From Synechococcus sp. Nb3U1 (GTDB lineage Bacteria; Cyanobacteriota; Cyanobacteriia; Thermostichales; Thermostichaceae), in NCBI RefSeq assembly GCF_021533835.1, contig NZ_JAKFYQ010000003.1, positions 124,001-188,000 of the forward strand: 64,000 nucleotides of DNA. The letters run 5' to 3'. A model generated the notes under the pieces. That model did no database searches, had not been told where the DNA came from, and saw nothing but the letters and a program-made list of their open reading frames with translations. The translations under genes and the position numbers were made by a program. This document shows positions 61,225-64,000 of this stretch, in pieces; within the stretch, counting starts at the first letter, position 1; every line of letters begins with the position of its first letter.

Positions 61225-64000
61225 GTGAGGAGGGGCGAGCCGTTGGGTGAAGATCAGTGGGATAAGGACGTGCAGCAGCGACGACTCAACCTAACTTGGG
61301 TGGGGGCAGGTTTGGGTCTTGGCCTGACGGCGGCTTCTTTCGGGGCGGTGTGGGGTGCCAGTGCTTACATCCAAGGGCAGTTGTTGCCTCAGGTAGAAGA
61401 GACCTTATCGCAGGCGTTGCGGCGACAGGTGGAGTTGGGGGAGGTCACCTTCCTCGCCCCTTGGCAGGTGAGCTTGGGAGAAAGCCGGATTGAGCATTTG
61501 GCCACGATAGGTTCCATCGACCTCAGCCCTGATTTCTGGACTTGGGTACAAACGGGGGAATGGGTGCTGAACCTCACCCTTGATCAACCGCAACTGCTGA
61601 TGATGGAAACCTTGGATCGCGGTTGGGCGGATATTCAGTTTCAACTGCCGCAGCCTGAGGGGGAGGGATCCCTGCCCATTCAGGGCTTGAATGTTCATCT
61701 GCGGCGGGGATCTCTGACGGCCATCCCGTTGGTGGGGGAACGGCGACAGTTTGATCAACTGCAGGCCCAGGCGCAGATTTGGTTGGCCGGGGAGCCGCAA
61801 GCTCCAGCAGAGCAAAAGGACTCCGTCCCGCTGCCGCCAACGGGAGGGCGAGCCAGTTTCCAGCTTTCCGCAAGATTGCAATCGCCGGATACTTCGGGCG
61901 GCCATCCGGTACGCCTTAGGGGGGTGGCGGATTTTCCCCAGGCTTCCGGTTCGGTTTGGGTTTCATCTCGGAGTGTACCGCTGGATTTGCTGCCCAGCCT
62001 CTTACCCCAGGTGCCTCTAACCGATGTGCAAGGGAATGCCGGTTTGGAGTTGGAGGTGGCTTGGGGTCGGGATCAACCGCTAGACCTGACAGGACAAGCT
62101 CGCCTGCAACAGGCCCGCCTTGGGCTGGAGATGTTGCCTCATCCTTTTGAGGAAGTGAGTGGTTCTGTCCGGTTTACTTTGCAAGGACTGGATCTGGAGC
62201 AGGTGAGCGGTACCTTCGGCCAACTGCCCTTCCGGGATCTGAATGGCCCGATTCGCTTCGGTGCTGAAGGGTTCGATTTACGGGCAGACCTTCCCCAGGC
62301 CAGCTTGGCGCAGGTACAACAAACTTTCGATTTTGACCTGCCCGTGGATGTGGAGGCGGTGCTGGGGGGATCCCTGACGGTGGGGGGATCCCTGACGCAG
62401 CCAGAAATCCGGGGTCAGCTTCAGGCGCAGGCTCCTGGGCGGGTGGATCGGATCCCGTTGCCGCAGTACGGTTTGGATTTTCGGTTTGCCAACCAGACTT
62501 TAGCCTTTGAGCGGATCGACTTGGCAGCTGCTGGTGGACGCATTCAAGGTTCCGGTCAGCTCCAACTAGGCCTGCGTCCCGCTGACGCGAAGGGATCCCG
62601 ACTGGAGGGCTTGTTTCAACTTCAGGTGAGGGGGGCGGATGCCGAGCAGGTGGTGGGCTGGTATGGGGGCAGCTTGCCGCGCTCGGTGGGGCAGGTGTCC
62701 GGGCAGGTGGAGGTGGCTCTGATGGGATCCCAGCCACGGATCCAAGGGACTTGGGAGGCCACCGGGGGAGAGATTGCTGGCACGGGGCAAGTGCAGATTC
62801 TGCGTGCCCTGGAACCTGGGGCACTGCCGGATACCCGCGGCTGGGTGGTGGAGATTCCGCAGGCGATGTTAAGGCTGGGGGAGGGGCAGGCAGCACTGTC
62901 GGGGCAGTGGGCGCAGGGGCAAATTCAGGCGCAAGTGGCTCCGCAAAATCTCCCCTTGTCTTTCTTCAACCCAGAGTTGGCAGGATCTCTCTCGGGGGAT
63001 ATTACGGCTCAGGTGAACACGGCTGAAATAACGGCATCGAGTGTCTTGGCGGCATTGCGGGCAGAAGGATCTGTAGCCCTTTCTCAACCTCTAGGCGACA
63101 TCAAGGGGCAGGTGGCCTGGGATGGATCCGGCTTGGTGATTGAGCGCGGAGAAGCGCTGGGGCTGGCAACAGTGCAAGGGCGGATCCCGGTGGATCCCGA
63201 AACCCTCCAGGTGGGATCCCTAGATTTGGCTGTGCAGGCAGATGAGGTTTCGCTGGCTCAGATCCCGGGTGTACCCGACCCGGTGCAGGGGGTTCTGCAG
63301 GGTTCCGGTCGAGTACAGGGATCCCTGGATGATTTGCAGGTGCAGGGGGATGCTCAGCTACGGGGCCTGACTCTGGGGGGGATCGGCTTTGAGGATATGG
63401 CGGGGCCTTTTCGCTGGTCTAGGCAAGGGACAGAGGTGGCTTTGCAGGGGCAAAGAGACCAGTTGGCGCTGAGTTTGGATCCCCAGTTTCAACCGCTGCA
63501 GTTCCGGGTGCGCCGGGGAGAAGCGGAGGCAATCGGTCAGCGACAGGAAGACCTTCTGCAGGTAGGGGTGAACCAGTTGCCCTTGCCCCTGGTGGCTGGG
63601 TGGGTGGCAGAAGGGCCTTTGGCCAGCTTGGAAGGGATCCTCAGCGGCGATCTGGCCATCAACCTCAGGAATCGCGCTGTACAAGGGCGAGCCTCCGTCG
63701 CGGATCTGCGCTTAGCAGGCATTGAGGCGCAAGGGTTCTCTCTGGATTTCGACTATCGGGTGGATCGCCTTACCGTCACTCAAGCGCGGTTGGATTTGTT
63801 CGAGAGCACCTACACCGCTAGCGGTACGCTGCGTCTGCCGGAAGCCCCCCTCCTGGCCCGCTTGGATCCCAGCCGCGAAACCCCTGTGCCTCAGATCGAA
63901 CTGCAGATCAGTACCACCCAAGGCCGCCTGGAAGATATCATCTCCACCTTTAAGTGGCGGCAATGGAGCGATCTGACCCGCCGCGGCTTCCAGTTACCCC
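61225..64000 (+). CDS. TamB/Tic236-like protein, 5' part
   Basis: The frame is open to the window end (at least 925 codons). It starts with a signal anchor (LTWVGAGLGLGLTAASFGAVWGASAY), then the conserved AsmA/TamB-like block and long beta-rich repeats with GxxxxxGxxxQPEIRGQLQA pattern, ending in the TamB-like RLEDIISTFKWRQWSDL. TamB proteins span the periplasm to the outer membrane and serve lipid or protein transport. The start is GTG 61225 (AGGA upstream) or TTG 61243 (AGGAGG upstream). At 62363-62397 a GGGGGATCCCTGACG-like unit occurs twice. Confidence 0.9.
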   Translation, partial: MRRGEPLGEDQWDKDVQQRRLNLTWVGAGLGLGLTAASFGAVWGASAYIQGQLLPQVEETLSQALRRQVELGEVTFLAPWQVSLGESRIEHLATIGSIDLSPDFWTWVQTGEWVLNLTLDQPQLLMMETLDRGWADIQFQLPQPEGEGSLPIQGLNVHLRRGSLTAIPLVGERRQFDQLQAQAQIWLAGEPQAPAEQKDSVPLPPTGGRASFQLSARLQSPDTSGGHPVRLRGVADFPQASGSVWVSSRSVPLDLLPSLLPQVPLTDVQGNAGLELEVAWGRDQPLDLTGQARLQQARLGLEMLPHPFEEVSGSVRFTLQGLDLEQVSGTFGQLPFRDLNGPIRFGAEGFDLRADLPQASLAQVQQTFDFDLPVDVEAVLGGSLTVGGSLTQPEIRGQLQAQAPGRVDRIPLPQYGLDFRFANQTLAFERIDLAAAGGRIQGSGQLQLGLRPADAKGSRLEGLFQLQVRGADAEQVVGWYGGSLPRSVGQVSGQVEVALMGSQPRIQGTWEATGGEIAGTGQVQILRALEPGALPDTRGWVVEIPQAMLRLGEGQAALSGQWAQGQIQAQVAPQNLPLSFFNPELAGSLSGDITAQVNTAEITASSVLAALRAEGSVALSQPLGDIKGQVAWDGSGLVIERGEALGLATVQGRIPVDPETLQVGSLDLAVQADEVSLAQIPGVPDPVQGVLQGSGRVQGSLDDLQVQGDAQLRGLTLGGIGFEDMAGPFRWSRQGTEVALQGQRDQLALSLDPQFQPLQFRVRRGEAEAIGQRQEDLLQVGVNQLPLPLVAGWVAEGPLASLEGILSGDLAINLRNRAVQGRASVADLRLAGIEAQGFSLDFDYRVDRLTVTQARLDLFESTYTASGTLRLPEAPLLARLDPSRETPVPQIELQISTTQGRLEDIISTFKWRQWSDLTRRGFQLP

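Noticed and set aside
1-64000. tRNA, rRNA, CRISPR or insertion sequence
   Set aside because: I looked for T-loop-like sequences, spaced direct repeats and transposase motifs and found none that hold up; GGATCC repeats are too short and irregular for CRISPR.

Overview
The window comes from a cyanobacterial chromosome. It carries sasA (circadian output kinase), crr6 (NDH-1 assembly), sqdX (sulfolipid synthesis), a PatA-type regulator, a DUF3285 micro-protein and a TIGR04376-type protein, all cyanobacterial families. Base composition is fairly GC-rich by eye. The palindrome GGATCC, mostly as GGGATCC or GGGATCCC, recurs at very high density, while the classical cyanobacterial HIP1 octamer GCGATCGC is rare. 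This suggests a Thermostichus-like ('Synechococcus' hot-spring) lineage, but that is an inference. I saw no rRNA, tRNA, CRISPR array or transposase.

Layout. 1-0.5 kb: 3' part of upp. 0.5-12 kb, minus strand: a Pil/Tax3-type chemosensory cluster (PatA-like regulator, two CheY-like receivers, CheW, soluble-region-rich MCP with TPR-like N terminus, giant CheA hybrid). The CheA and MCP carry long acidic linkers, one with a canonical EF-hand loop and the other with an EF-hand-like loop. 12-19.3 kb: housekeeping genes (YggT, cobU, crr6, a BioD-like protein without P-loop, class II aldolase, sasA, DUF3285, KamA-type radical SAM enzyme). 19.7-35.4 kb: a RiPP (lanthipeptide) maturation and export island consisting of a ParA/MinD-like ATPase, TolC-like outer-membrane factor, HExxH protein, double cNMP-binding-fold protein, HlyD-type adaptor, C39-peptidase ABC exporter, second ABC exporter and a LanM-type synthetase. 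35.4-49.8 kb: transport and lipid genes (CPA1 antiporter, lone ABC ATPase, sqdX, M50-like protein, paired DUF606 proteins, thiO-thiS-thiG, nucleoside-type permease, CDP-alcohol transferase-like and PlsC-like pair). 49.9-58.5 kb: beta-CASP RNase-like protein, amino-acid ABC operon, degenerate GT2, rplU-rpmA, peroxiredoxin, GNAT. 58.5-59.8 kb: gene-poor, repeat-rich stretch with one convincing micro-ORF. 59.8-64 kb: cobI, a STAS protein apparently started at ATT, and the 5' part of a TamB-like gene.

The most unusual unit is the RiPP island. Its LanM keeps the residues of the dehydratase half, but all three His/Cys motifs of the LanC-like cyclase half are replaced (AQG, AQG, YWG), so it should bind no zinc there. 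The export system is complete from the C39 leader peptidase to the outer membrane, an extra HExxH protein is encoded in the same run, and no precursor peptide is visible. A second general feature is a recurrent 9-15-bp tandem doublet found at gene ends and in most of the larger spacers.
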